A DNA stretch of 40,113 nucleotides from an uncultured Alistipes sp. (GCA_900768015.1 CAAGBI010000011.1:1-40113), one strand, 5' to 3'. Counted from the stretch's first letter, positions 29,799 to 39,244 are shown. Translations and numbers: made by a program. Notes: a model not told the origin generated them from the sequence alone.

Positions 29799-30932
29799 AT
29801 GCGTAGATTTGTAGCATACATACTCCTTATGTTGGCAACCCTCGTTGGGGGGGGGTACGCATACTCTGCGCCAATGTTACTATTGGAGAAACCATTGTTA
29901 CCAGAACTAAAACTCGAAGCAGACTTCACCACGCTCTTCGACAATACAGAGTACGCCTCGATGAAGGGCATAAATTCGGAAACGCTCTTTGGTGCGCGCC
30001 TAACGCCCAAGGTGGGCATCGAGTGGCAATATCGCAACCAGCTGATGGTGGGAGCAGACCTGTACCAGGACTTTGGCCACGACAAATTCCTCTCGGATGC
30101 CAAGTTGCAGCTATACTACGCTTTCCAGGACTACAACGCAAAGGTTTATGCGGGTATATTTCCCCGTAGCGCTATGAAGGGCTTGCGTTCACCGCTCTTT
30201 TTTGACCCCGCCTACTGCTACTACAACAATAGCATCGCAGGTGTATTGGCGCGTTACGATGATTCAACAAATCCCTCCTATGTGGAGTTCGCAATAGACT
30301 ATACCGGCATGCGCAGCTACGATGTGCGCGAGTCGTTCGCGATAATGTCGTCGGGCAAGCATAGCTTCTTCAAACGCGGTTGGCTATCATACGGCTACGA
30401 CTTCTATATGGGTCACTATGCCAAGGACTACAACCCCGAGACCGTGGATGGCGTTGTGGACAACATTATGCTTACACCATATGTTGAGTGGGAGGATGGC
30501 GTGCTTACAGAGATTGGTCGTTGGTCGCTCTATATGGATGTGCGCCTCAGCTATGTGCAGTCATTGCAGCGCGACCGCATCAATGAGAACAAGTGGGAGC
30601 ACCCCTTTGGCGGTGAGCTTCTGGTAAATTTCCAGTGGAATGGCGTGGAACTATCCAACCGCCTATATATGGGTAAGGGCTCGTTGTTGAGCTACTACAA
30701 CCGCTACGGCTCGGATGTATATCACGGCATGTCACTATACCGTACCGAGAAGGGCATATACGATGCTATTGCGCTATCGTACAATAGATGGTTTTTCAAT
30801 CATACCGTGGGTGTTAAGGCGGGCATCACGATGGAGTACGACGGCACGGGCTGGGGCACGCGACAATGGTTGCAGGTGAATGTGGCACTCGACACCAATG
30901 TTAGCCTAAGGCACAACAAAGAGATTGAATAA
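29799..30932 (+). CDS. Outer-membrane-like protein with poly-G tract in signal peptide
   Basis: 377 residues. The signal peptide (MRRFVAYILLMLATLVGGGYAYS) is followed by an aromatic-rich, strand-alternating sequence (KVGIEWQYRNQLMVGADLYQDFG, WSLYMDVRLSYVQSL, GVKAGITMEYDG) typical of an outer-membrane beta barrel of about 14-16 strands. I do not recognise the family. The three glycine codons of the signal peptide are an uninterrupted run of nine G (29847-29855), where gain or loss of a base would shift the frame. glnS follows after 25 nt with no separate promoter seen. Possible porin or adhesin-like barrel; substrate unknown. Confidence 0.75.
   Translation: MRRFVAYILLMLATLVGGGYAYSAPMLLLEKPLLPELKLEADFTTLFDNTEYASMKGINSETLFGARLTPKVGIEWQYRNQLMVGADLYQDFGHDKFLSDAKLQLYYAFQDYNAKVYAGIFPRSAMKGLRSPLFFDPAYCYYNNSIAGVLARYDDSTNPSYVEFAIDYTGMRSYDVRESFAIMSSGKHSFFKRGWLSYGYDFYMGHYAKDYNPETVDGVVDNIMLTPYVEWEDGVLTEIGRWSLYMDVRLSYVQSLQRDRINENKWEHPFGGELLVNFQWNGVELSNRLYMGKGSLLSYYNRYGSDVYHGMSLYRTEKGIYDAIALSYNRWFFNHTVGVKAGITMEYDGTGWGTRQWLQVNVALDTNVSLRHNKEIE
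29847..29855 (+). repeat. G9 homopolymer tract
   Basis: Nine consecutive G residues within codons 17-19 of the barrel gene. In this sequence the frame is open. A typical contingency-locus tract, though also a place where assembly errors occur. Confidence 0.9.
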
Positions 30933-30957
30933 TAAGTAATTAAACATAAATAAGACT

Positions 30958-32685
30958 ATGACAACAGAAGTAACTGAAGTAAAGGAGAAGTCTTTGAACT
31001 TCGTAGAAGAGGTTATCGAAGAGGCTATTGCCAAGGGTAAGACGCGCGTACAGACACGCTTCCCACCCGAGCCCAACGGCTACCTCCACATCGGTCACGC
31101 CAAGGCCATCTGCATGGACTTCGGCGTTGCAAAGCGCTATGGCGGCGTATGTAACCTCCGCTTCGACGACACAAACCCCACAAAGGAGGATGTGGAGTAT
31201 GTAGAGGCTATCAAAGAGGATATCAAGTGGCTCGGCTTCGAGTGGGGTGCAGAGTACTACGCTTCGGACTACTTCCAGCAGTTGTGGGACTTCGCCGTGC
31301 GCCTCATCAAGCAGGGCAAGGCCTATATTGACGAGCAGACATCCGAGGAGATTGCTGCGCAGAAGGGCACACCCACCCAAGCGGGAACCGAGAGCCCCTT
31401 CCGCAACCGTCCCATCGAGGAAAACCTCGACCTCTTTATGAAGATGACAAATGGCGAGATTGAGGAGGGCAAGATGGTGTTGCGCGCTAAGATTGACATG
31501 GCGAGCTCGAACATGCACTTCCGCGACCCTATCATCTACCGCGTTGTCAACCACCCCCATCACCGCACAGGCGACAAGTGGAAGGTATATCCCATGTACG
31601 ACTTCGCACACGGCCAGAGCGACTACTTCGAGGGCGTGACACACTCGTTGTGTACGCTTGAGTTCGTGCCCCACCGCCCCTTGTACGACTTGTTCGTGGA
31701 CTGGGTGAAGGAGGGTGTTGACCCATCGGATGAGCGTCCTCGCCAGTATGAGTTCAACAAGCTCAACCTCAACTATACGCTAATGAGTAAGCGTAACTTG
31801 CTAATCCTTGTTAAGGAGGGGTTGGTGAATGGCTGGGATGACCCCCGTATGCCAACATTGTGTGGCTTCCGCCGTCGTGGCTACTCGCCCGAGTCTATCC
31901 GCAACTTTGTGGATAAGATTGGCTACACCACCTACGACGCCCTCAACGATATGGCGTTGCTCGAGTCTGCTGTGCGTGACGACCTCAATAAGCGCGCTAC
32001 CCGCGTGAGCGCCGTTATCGACCCCGTGAAGCTCGTCATCACCAACTATCCCGAGGGTCAGGTTGAGTCGTTCGAGGCTATCGACAACCCCGAGGACCCC
32101 AACTCTGCGACACACACCATCGAGTTCAGCCGCGAGCTATGGATGGAGCGCGAGGACTTCATGGAGGATGCACCCAAGAAGTACTTCCGCATGACCCCAG
32201 GTCAGGAGGTACGCCTCAAAAACGCATATATCGTGAAGTGTACTGGTTGCGAGAAGGATGAGAATGGCAACATCACAACCGTCTACGCTGAGTACGACCC
32301 CGACACAAAGACTGGTCTTCCAGGCTCAAACCGCAAGGTTAAGGGTACGCTCCACTGGGTTAGCTGCAACCACTGCATCAAGGCCGAGGTACGCCTCTAC
32401 GACCGTTTGTGGAAGGTTGAGAACCCCCGCGACGAGATGGCAGCAATACGCAAGGAGACAGGCTGCGAGGCTCTCGAGGCCATGAAGCAGATGATTAACG
32501 AGGACTCGCTCAAGGTATTGACAGAGTGCTATGTTGAGAAGTACTTGGCCGAGGCTAAGCCCTACGACTACTTGCAGTTCCAGCGTATCGGCTACTTCAA
32601 TGTGGACAAGGATTCAACTCCCGACCACTTGATTTTCAACCGTACGGTTACATTGAAGGATACTTGGGCAAAGCTAAACAAGTAG
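30958..32685 (+). CDS. glnS: Glutaminyl-tRNA synthetase
   Basis: 575-residue class I aminoacyl-tRNA synthetase. PPEPNGYLHIGH carries the HIGH motif (residues 44-47), MSKRNL (near 277) is the KMSKS equivalent, and RFDDTNP is characteristic of Gln/Glu enzymes. The eukaryote-like C-terminal anticodon-binding barrels are present (EVRLYDRLW, FNRTVTLKDTW), distinguishing it from bacterial GltX. It lies 25 nt behind the barrel gene and ends at a terminator. Confidence 0.96.
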   Translation: MTTEVTEVKEKSLNFVEEVIEEAIAKGKTRVQTRFPPEPNGYLHIGHAKAICMDFGVAKRYGGVCNLRFDDTNPTKEDVEYVEAIKEDIKWLGFEWGAEYYASDYFQQLWDFAVRLIKQGKAYIDEQTSEEIAAQKGTPTQAGTESPFRNRPIEENLDLFMKMTNGEIEEGKMVLRAKIDMASSNMHFRDPIIYRVVNHPHHRTGDKWKVYPMYDFAHGQSDYFEGVTHSLCTLEFVPHRPLYDLFVDWVKEGVDPSDERPRQYEFNKLNLNYTLMSKRNLLILVKEGLVNGWDDPRMPTLCGFRRRGYSPESIRNFVDKIGYTTYDALNDMALLESAVRDDLNKRATRVSAVIDPVKLVITNYPEGQVESFEAIDNPEDPNSATHTIEFSRELWMEREDFMEDAPKKYFRMTPGQEVRLKNAYIVKCTGCEKDENGNITTVYAEYDPDTKTGLPGSNRKVKGTLHWVSCNHCIKAEVRLYDRLWKVENPRDEMAAIRKETGCEALEAMKQMINEDSLKVLTECYVEKYLAEAKPYDYLQFQRIGYFNVDKDSTPDHLIFNRTVTLKDTWAKLNK

Positions 32686-32726
32686 TCTAAAAACATAAGA
32701 GGTATTATACGGCCTCGCAATAGTGG

Positions 32727-32758
32727 GAGCGAATGGGTAACAATCCATTCGCTCTTTT
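32727..32758 (+). terminator. Terminator after glnS
   Basis: GAGCGAATGG pairs with CCATTCGCTC around an 8-nt loop and is followed by T4. Confidence 0.88.
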
Positions 32759-32826
32759 ATTATAATTACACTGCCGGCATAGTGAATTATCCTATAATAA
32801 TATAGCGATATTCGCGAAATATTTCC

Positions 32827-32835
32827 TATATTTGC
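32827..32835 (+). promoter_or_regulatory. -7 box of the lipoprotein-DUF5723 operon
   Basis: TATATTTGC; start near 32842, leader about 43 nt. A GC-centred, partly symmetric stretch (TATTCGCGAAATA) sits just upstream. Confidence 0.65.
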
Positions 32836-32884
32836 ATTAGTATTACATCTTCGTGTAGAGAAATAAACAAAAACAACCAAATAT

Positions 32885-35272
32885 ATGAGAGCAAAACAAT
32901 ATGTTTACCGCCTTTTGGGTGCGGTATGCGCATTTGCAACCATTGCATGCGTCGACCAATCCTTTGACCTTAGCAATGTGTCAACGGAGGTTACCGTGGG
33001 TAGTGGCACAACAACACTCCCTTTGGGTTATCTAAACGACAAGAGCCTTGGTGAGCTGCTCGAGGGCAACGACATCGAGGGACTACATGCCGACGAGAAT
33101 GGCGACCTCTCGTACCGTTATGCGGGCGAGAGCGAGACTATCGACATCGAGGGTATAACCACCGAGTTTGATATCCCCGAGGTCACCAGCCCCTTTATCG
33201 TTGAGTACCCCGACTTCGAGGTAAATGTAGAGGATGTATCTATCGAAGCCTTCGATGGCATCGATATTACAGGCTTGGAGGCATACTCCGGCTCCGGCAC
33301 AAGCTTCTCAGTGCCTGGTGGCATCACCGTGAGCGCCAACTACAGCAAGGTATTCGAGGGCGAGGACTACCACATTGCGTTTGATGTACCCGAGCAGGTG
33401 GCGAGCATCAACAAGATATACTTTGCCAACGAGGAGAGTGGTCGCATCGGCACACCCCTCCATGTGCACATCGACTTCAATGGCGTGGCAGCCATCAATG
33501 GTGGTGGTAAGCTGACATATAACTTCGGCATCGAGGGTGGCTCATTCCGTCTCCTTGATGAGAATGGCGAGGTCGTATGCGATGGCACCTCATACGGCAA
33601 TACACACACAATCGAGTCTGGCGCCGAGTATGTGGAGTTTGTCGTATATCTTGAGAGCATAAGCAACTACAACGCGATAGACGAGAACCACCGCTTGGAT
33701 ATCCCCTTGAAGCTCACCTTCGACATGGGCTTTGAGTTTACCACCAAGGCCGGAACAGCTAACCTTAGCGCCCTTCCCAAGATTAACTTCGAGGCGGAGC
33801 TTGCATATGGCGATGCCGAGGTTACAATGGATGCTGACCACATCATCGCGGAGTGCATAGTAGAGGATGGCTACCCCATCGTTATCGACAACCTCCCCGC
33901 GGAGCTCAAGATGCTCAACCGCGTAGGCATGAAGCCCAACATGGGTGCTATACTCGACTTCTACATCGAGGGCATGGAGTGGCTCGGCGACGACATGGAG
34001 GATGTTGAGGTGGTGGCGAAGCTCCCCGAGTGCCTCAAACTCTACTACATCGACGGCGAGAACTATACATACGACGCCGCGGCAAATGAGCTCACAACAA
34101 CCGTTAAGGAGTTGGACAAGGGTATCGTTGTTGGTGTCGAAGCCCTCGACTTTGGCACGGAGGGTCTCGTACCCGAGGACGGCAAGATTGAACTTACCCT
34201 CACACCCTCTATCGTGACACGCTTCAAGGAGGATGCCCACATCAACATATCATCGTTGCAGCACGATGGCAACCTCCACCTCACCATCGGCATAGCGGAG
34301 ACAATCTTCACGGTTGAGTCGCTATCGGGCAAGGTCGACTACACCTACGATGTCAAGCAGGCAGTTGAGCTTGAGGGTCTTAGCGATATAAACCTCGAGA
34401 TTAATGGCGTGGGCCTCAAACCCATTATCGAGGTCAATGTGACACATCCTCTTACGGTAGCCGCTACGCTATCAGGCTCTGTAGTACCCAGCGCTAATGG
34501 CGCTGCAGTAGAGAGCAACACCGTGGCATTCAGCGATGTAGCGCTCCCCTCTGCGACATTTGTCAATGGCGAGATTGCACCCGCGGAGGTGACACTTATA
34601 ATTGCTGACGAGAGCCTTCGCGCGAACTACGCCGATGACAAGTACACCTTTGTGGCTTGCGATGTTACGAAGTTGCTTCTCGGCTCACTCCCCGAGGCAC
34701 TCGATGTTAAGCTTCAGCTTGGCGTAGATGCCGACAAGGTGCAGACACTCTATATTGACGAGGAGTTTGCCATCACCTACGACTATAGCCTCAATATCCC
34801 ATTCGCCGTAGACGAGACTCTCGATGTGCGCTATAGCGACGAGATTGGCGGCCTCGGCGAGACATTCGCAGAGCTCGCGGAGTATGACATCAAGGTTGGC
34901 GACATCGCCGTTATCGCCACCGTGAGCAACTCTACACCTTTGCAGTTTGGCGCAGAGGTTACGCTTAAGGATGGCAATGGCAACCCCACAGCCGCACAGC
35001 TTACCATCGCCGACGATGCGATAATCGAGGGCTCGGCAGATGGCACAACACCCAAGGTTAGCACCCTTCGTTTCGAGCTCGACCTTGGCGCAGATGGCCG
35101 AGTGGCAAACATCACCGAGGTGGATGCTATAGCCTTCGAGCTTATGGCGACAAGTGCTGCAATCAACAACGCCGTGCCGTTGAACACCAACCAGATAGTT
35201 GGCGTAAAGTTGCAGTTGGAGCTTGCAGGTGGCATCACCATAGATATTGACGAGTTTATTAGTGAAGAATAG
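32885..35272 (+). CDS. Large beta-rich lipoprotein of unknown function
   Basis: 795 residues. The signal peptide ends in lipobox FATIAC, with lipidated Cys near residue 22. The mature part is very acidic and almost entirely alternating beta sequence, with repeated segments of similar design (for example GTANLSALPKINFEAELAYG, LEGLSDINLEINGVGLKP, VKLQLELAGGITIDID) that suggest several stacked immunoglobulin- or lipid-transfer-like beta domains. No catalytic motif. It is followed after 15 nt by a DUF5723 barrel protein, so the two probably form a surface or outer-membrane pair. Family not recognised. Confidence 0.75.
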   Translation: MRAKQYVYRLLGAVCAFATIACVDQSFDLSNVSTEVTVGSGTTTLPLGYLNDKSLGELLEGNDIEGLHADENGDLSYRYAGESETIDIEGITTEFDIPEVTSPFIVEYPDFEVNVEDVSIEAFDGIDITGLEAYSGSGTSFSVPGGITVSANYSKVFEGEDYHIAFDVPEQVASINKIYFANEESGRIGTPLHVHIDFNGVAAINGGGKLTYNFGIEGGSFRLLDENGEVVCDGTSYGNTHTIESGAEYVEFVVYLESISNYNAIDENHRLDIPLKLTFDMGFEFTTKAGTANLSALPKINFEAELAYGDAEVTMDADHIIAECIVEDGYPIVIDNLPAELKMLNRVGMKPNMGAILDFYIEGMEWLGDDMEDVEVVAKLPECLKLYYIDGENYTYDAAANELTTTVKELDKGIVVGVEALDFGTEGLVPEDGKIELTLTPSIVTRFKEDAHINISSLQHDGNLHLTIGIAETIFTVESLSGKVDYTYDVKQAVELEGLSDINLEINGVGLKPIIEVNVTHPLTVAATLSGSVVPSANGAAVESNTVAFSDVALPSATFVNGEIAPAEVTLIIADESLRANYADDKYTFVACDVTKLLLGSLPEALDVKLQLGVDADKVQTLYIDEEFAITYDYSLNIPFAVDETLDVRYSDEIGGLGETFAELAEYDIKVGDIAVIATVSNSTPLQFGAEVTLKDGNGNPTAAQLTIADDAIIEGSADGTTPKVSTLRFELDLGADGRVANITEVDAIAFELMATSAAINNAVPLNTNQIVGVKLQLELAGGITIDIDEFISEE

Positions 35273-35287
35273 TAATACGAAGAGAAT

Positions 35288-36697
35288 ATGAAGAGAGTAC
35301 TTATACTGCTTGTAGGCCTAATTGCTTTGGTAGGTATAGAGAATGTCTCGGCGCAGTCGCGCAACTCCTACTTTATGGAGGGCTCATACTTCCGCAACGA
35401 TATGAATCCTGCGCTTGCACCCACACGCGGCTACATCGCACTCCCCGCTATGAGTGGCTTGGGCATCAACATGTCGCAGAACTTTCTGTCTGTAGACAAC
35501 CTATTCTATCAGCGTGATGGCCAGGTTGTAACGGCATTCCACGAGTCGGTTTCGGCTGACGAGTTCCTGAGCAAGCTCCCATCACAGGGCAAGCTCGCTA
35601 TGGATGCCAAGGTAAATGTCCTCGGCGTGGGCTTCTATGTTAAGAGGATGTTCTGGACATTTGGCGTCAACACCAACATCTCGGCCGATATGGCTATGTC
35701 GATGGATGCCTTCAAGGCACTCAAAACCTTGGGTAATGGCACCTACGACTTGGGCGACACGGCCCTCGAGGCAAATGCCTATATGGATGCCTATCTCGGC
35801 ACCTCGTTCCGTGTACACAAGAATGTGAACATCGGTATCAAGGCTAAGTTCCTGGTGGGATTAGCTACGGCAGAGGCTCAGTTTAACGAGCTTAAGGCAA
35901 ATGTGACGCCCGATGCGGTGAATGGCGTTATAAATGGCACATTCCGCGCGAATGGCATGTTCATAGATAATCGCACCGATGAGTTTATGAGTGCCGATTA
36001 CAACTATATCCTCAACAACATCAATAACTTTGGTGCTGCCCTCGACCTCGGTGTGGAGGTGCGCCTCTTGGAGGACCACCTCAAACTCTCGGCCGCGATT
36101 ACCGACCTCGGCTTTATCAAGTGGACTACGGGCACTACAAACATATCGGGCAAGCTAAGTGGCGACTTCTACTTCAACGGCTTTAACCTTGAGACTCAGG
36201 AGGTAGATGGCGATGGTAGCTTCGAGGCGAAGATGGATGAGGTGCCACAGGGTGGCGACTACATCTCGCGCCTCAACTTCTCGGTAAATGCGGGTGTGGA
36301 GTATAACATTCTGAAGAACCACATCGCCTTTGGCGTGTTGTCGCACACCAAGTTCTGCGGCACTACAACCTACTCGGAGCTTACAGCATCGGTGAACTTC
36401 CGACCCACAAACTGGCTCTCGGCAACCTTCAGCCACACCTTCCTCAACCACAACCGCCCAGGTGTCTTTGGCTTCGCGCTCAACATCCACCCCTGCGCTT
36501 TGAATATCTATGCAGGTGTAGACTTTGTTGACACACAGTGGGTTAACGGTCCAACCGTGAAGGGCGTGCAGGTTCCTCTGCCCCGTTACATGAAGTCTAT
36601 GAATGCCTATGTAGGCGTTGGCTTCAACTTCGGTCGCCCCAAGTTCCTAAAGGGCGAGAAGCAGGCAAAGATAGAGAAAAGAGAGAAGAAGAGTTAG
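35288..36697 (+). CDS. DUF5723 family outer-membrane barrel protein
   Basis: 469 residues. The signal peptide ends at VSAQ (near 23) and is followed by the DUF5723 opening NSYFMEGSYFRNDMNPALAP. Repeated amphipathic strands (GVGFYVKRMFWTFGVNTN, FGAALDLGVEVRL, NAYVGVGFNFG) indicate an outer-membrane beta barrel resembling PorV/FadL-type transport proteins. A short basic tail (KGEKQAKIEKREKKS) remains in the periplasm. Cotranscribed with the large lipoprotein. Function unknown. Confidence 0.8.
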   Translation: MKRVLILLVGLIALVGIENVSAQSRNSYFMEGSYFRNDMNPALAPTRGYIALPAMSGLGINMSQNFLSVDNLFYQRDGQVVTAFHESVSADEFLSKLPSQGKLAMDAKVNVLGVGFYVKRMFWTFGVNTNISADMAMSMDAFKALKTLGNGTYDLGDTALEANAYMDAYLGTSFRVHKNVNIGIKAKFLVGLATAEAQFNELKANVTPDAVNGVINGTFRANGMFIDNRTDEFMSADYNYILNNINNFGAALDLGVEVRLLEDHLKLSAAITDLGFIKWTTGTTNISGKLSGDFYFNGFNLETQEVDGDGSFEAKMDEVPQGGDYISRLNFSVNAGVEYNILKNHIAFGVLSHTKFCGTTTYSELTASVNFRPTNWLSATFSHTFLNHNRPGVFGFALNIHPCALNIYAGVDFVDTQWVNGPTVKGVQVPLPRYMKSMNAYVGVGFNFGRPKFLKGEKQAKIEKREKKS

Positions 36698-36715
36698 CCT
36701 CACTTATAATAAAAG

Positions 36716-36751
36716 AATGGAGATGCCCACATGAGCATCTCCATTTTTTTT
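36716..36751. terminator. Bidirectional terminator after the DUF5723 gene
   Basis: AATGGAGATGC and GCATCTCCATT arms with an 8-nt loop and T8 on the plus strand; it also faces the end of the convergent dehydrogenase gene. Confidence 0.9.
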
Positions 36752-36769
36752 GCGCCTATGATATGAGCC

Positions 36770-37705
36770 TTAGAGCGACTCCTTCCAGGTGCGTATGTTG
36801 TTGGCTACGCACTCAATAAGGCGGTCTATAGCCTCGGCAGCCGACCATGCGTTGTGGGGCGATGCTAAGAGGCGATAGCGGTCCTTAATATTATATAGAG
36901 GTGACTCGCGGAGTGGCTCTACGGAGAATACATCGAGCGCCGCGGCTGCAACCCAGCCATTGTCGAGAGCCTCAGCAAGTGCCGCCTCGTCGATGATGCC
37001 ACCGCGTGCTACATTGATAACCAACGCCGTAGGCTTCATAACCTTCAACTCCTCACGACCCACGAGGCCGCGTGTGCGCTCGTTGAGGGGCGAGTGTACA
37101 GAGAGGATGTCGCACCACTCCAACATCTCCTTAAGCTCCATCGAGGGGTATGCCTCCTCGCGCTTAGCGCCCGAAGTTGAGAAGTAGCGCACCTCGCAGC
37201 CAAAGGCCGAGGCAAGGCGTGCCACCTCGCGACCGATGTTACCGAGGCCTATGATACCCCACTTCTTGCCACGAATCTCGAAGGTGAAGCGATCGTAGCA
37301 GAAGGCACGGTCTGCCTTAGCGTAGCGACCATCGTGGAAGTACTCGTCGAAATATACGATGTTGCGCGCAAGGGCGAGCGCTGAGGCGAGCGTAGTCTCA
37401 GCAACCGAAGTTGTCGAGTAACCCACGGCATTCTTAACCACGATGCCGAGCTCCTTTGCTGCCTCGAGGTCCACATTGTTCATGCCTGTTGCTGCCACGC
37501 AAATAAGCTTAAGATCAGGTAATTGGCGCATTGCATCGCCATCAATCACAACCTTGTTCGTAATGGCAACATCGGCACCCTTAAGGCGCTCCACCACCTG
37601 CTCTTTTGCCGTGTTCTCGTATGCTACATATTCACCCTGCGATGTGATGGATGATAGGTCGCGACCCGCGATGCTGTACTCATCCAAAAAGACTATTTTA
37701 TTCAT
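36770..37705 (-). CDS. D-2-hydroxyacid dehydrogenase (glycerate/hydroxypyruvate type)
   Basis: 311-residue NAD(P)-dependent oxidoreductase of the D-isomer 2-hydroxyacid dehydrogenase family. The Rossmann motif GLGNIGREVA begins at residue 153. Catalytic residues are Arg234 (NVARGG), Glu263 (VEPL) and His284 (SPHNAW). VKNAVGYSTTSVAETTLA is the substrate-loop signature of glycerate dehydrogenase-like members. Third gene of the tatD-like/tcdA operon, 23 nt downstream of tcdA. The substrate (hydroxypyruvate, glyoxylate or another 2-oxoacid) is not settled by sequence. Confidence 0.9.
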   Translation of the reverse strand: MNKIVFLDEYSIAGRDLSSITSQGEYVAYENTAKEQVVERLKGADVAITNKVVIDGDAMRQLPDLKLICVAATGMNNVDLEAAKELGIVVKNAVGYSTTSVAETTLASALALARNIVYFDEYFHDGRYAKADRAFCYDRFTFEIRGKKWGIIGLGNIGREVARLASAFGCEVRYFSTSGAKREEAYPSMELKEMLEWCDILSVHSPLNERTRGLVGREELKVMKPTALVINVARGGIIDEAALAEALDNGWVAAAALDVFSVEPLRESPLYNIKDRYRLLASPHNAWSAAEAIDRLIECVANNIRTWKESL

Positions 37706-37728
37706 ATTCTCACTATTTTAATTTTAGG

Positions 37729-38469
37729 TTATTCAGTTTTCTCTTCTCTGCGAAATTCGCCCACAAGGTCGCGCACAACAACCGAGGCGCAGCCTATGCC
37801 AAACATGGCGGGAATGTAGGATATAGTGCCTACATTGGACTTTTTGTTCTGCTCCTCACACAAAATCATAGCTCCCTCGCGCACGGGTTCTGGCGAGAAT
37901 ACCGCCCAGAAACCACGCTTTATGCCAATTTTATGCAGGCGTTTGCGGAGCATATGCGCCAATGGACAGTGATGCGTTTTGGCTATATCCTTAATCTCCA
38001 TAAGCGTGGGGTCGGTCTTTGCTCCCGCACCCATAGAGCTTACGAGGGGTATGCCGCGGTCGAGCGCACCCTTGATAAGTGCGAGCTTCGGCGAGAGGGT
38101 GTCGATGGCATCTACAACATAGTCAAATTTGTCGCTATCGAGCAGCGCATCGGTCTCGTCATCCTTTATAAAGCGGTTAACCACAGAGAGTTGCAACTCT
38201 GGGTTTATATCCTTCAGTCGCTCTGCAAGGATGTCGCACTTCTCGCGGCCAATGGTCGAATGCAGCGCTACAAGCTGGCGGTTGATATTGCTCTCGGACA
38301 CCTTGTCAGCATCGGCAATGGTCATGCGACCCACACCCGCGCGGACAATCATCTCGGCAGCATAGGCACCCACGCCACCCACGCCCACAACCAACACATT
38401 CGCGTTGCGCAGCAAGTTAAGTTTCTCCTCCCCCAAAAGTAACTTTGTTCTCTCGAGCCAATTACTCAT
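37729..38469 (-). CDS. tcdA: tRNA threonylcarbamoyladenosine dehydratase
   Basis: 246-residue E1-like/ThiF-fold enzyme that cyclises t6A37 of tRNA to ct6A using ATP. The nucleotide-binding motif GVGGVGAYAAE is at about residues 29-39. SESNINRQLVALHSTIGREK is the MoeB/ThiF arginine-lysine block, and DAIDTLSPKLAL follows. The C-terminal HCPLAHMLRKRLHKIG block is TcdA-specific. It overlaps the upstream TatD-like gene by 4 bp. Confidence 0.93.
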   Translation of the reverse strand: MSNWLERTKLLLGEEKLNLLRNANVLVVGVGGVGAYAAEMIVRAGVGRMTIADADKVSESNINRQLVALHSTIGREKCDILAERLKDINPELQLSVVNRFIKDDETDALLDSDKFDYVVDAIDTLSPKLALIKGALDRGIPLVSSMGAGAKTDPTLMEIKDIAKTHHCPLAHMLRKRLHKIGIKRGFWAVFSPEPVREGAMILCEEQNKKSNVGTISYIPAMFGIGCASVVVRDLVGEFRREEKTE

Positions 38470-39056
38470 CGTAGTATAAAAAGTCGTTTATAGTTTTCGT
38501 ATATGTATCTCTCTAATTCTGCGAGCGTTACGCCCTTAATCGCGGCAACCTCGACATAGACTTTGGCGATGTCCAACGAGGGGTCATCGTCGGTCTCGCA
38601 AAAGAGCCTGTCAAGGGGTGTTGCGGCTATCACCTGGCGCGTCTTTGACGAGCGTAGCGAACGGATGCCAAACGATAGGTAGTAGCCTCTGCGCAACGCC
38701 TCCGCTGCCTGCTGCTGCGAGCCTATAAAACCGTGAAACACAACACCTGCGATGTTGTACCCCGCGAGTATCTTTATGGTCGGATCAAAAGCCCTAACCG
38801 TGTGCAGCACAACAGGTTTTTGAAGCCTCTCTGCCGCCTCAAGGTGCGCCCGAAATAATCGCTCCTGAGACAACCTATCCACCTCGCACGCATAGTCTAA
38901 GCCCGTCTCGCCAATGATGTCGCAGTGGTCAAAATCGGGGAGGGCACGCCCACGCTCAGCATCCCACGGATGTATGCCCGACATTCTGGGCGACACAACA
39001 TCGGGGCGCGGATGGTGGGTGTGTATATCCACCAATATTTTGTTCACTTCGTTCAT
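38466..39056 (-). CDS. TatD-family metal-dependent hydrolase (short form)
   Basis: 196 residues, shorter than typical TatD (about 255-265), yet all metal ligands appear present: DIHTHHP (His-x-His), GETGLD (Glu), VLHTVRAF (His), VVFHGF (His) and CETDDDPS (Asp). Family members are 3'-5' DNA or RNA exonucleases or quality-control hydrolases. It starts the operon and overlaps tcdA by 4 bp. The start lies almost at the predicted transcription start, so the mRNA may be leaderless or nearly so. Confidence 0.85.
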   Translation of the reverse strand: MNEVNKILVDIHTHHPRPDVVSPRMSGIHPWDAERGRALPDFDHCDIIGETGLDYACEVDRLSQERLFRAHLEAAERLQKPVVLHTVRAFDPTIKILAGYNIAGVVFHGFIGSQQQAAEALRRGYYLSFGIRSLRSSKTRQVIAATPLDRLFCETDDDPSLDIAKVYVEVAAIKGVTLAELERYIYENYKRLFILR

Positions 39057-39063
39057 CCGCCTA

Positions 39064-39071
39064 CAAATGTA
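39064..39071 (-). promoter_or_regulatory. -7 box of the TatD-like operon
   Basis: The minus strand reads TACATTTG; the expected start (near 39057) abuts the ATG at 39056. Confidence 0.6.
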
Positions 39072-39111
39072 CTAATTTATCTACCAAAATGCAAATATGC
39101 AGAGAAATGAT

Positions 39112-39141
39112 TGGTCAATTCAAAAAAAATCCGTATCTTCG
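39112..39141 (+). promoter_or_regulatory. nqrA promoter
   Basis: TTG (39112-39114), 19 nt, then TATCTTCG (39134-39141), one base away from consensus. It predicts a leader of about 97 nt before nqrA, AT-rich and without obvious structure. Confidence 0.6.
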
Positions 39142-39244
39142 TGCGCATTTTATAATGTATATCGGTACGCCATAAAGTCATGTAAGCGATAAAATTACAC
39201 TATAAAACTATTAAATTAAACTTATAATCTAACAAACAGTTTTT

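Noticed and set aside
30940..31674. Minus-strand open frame of about 244 codons over glnS
   Set aside because: Shadow of glnS, composed of Leu/Val/His-rich antisense sequence.
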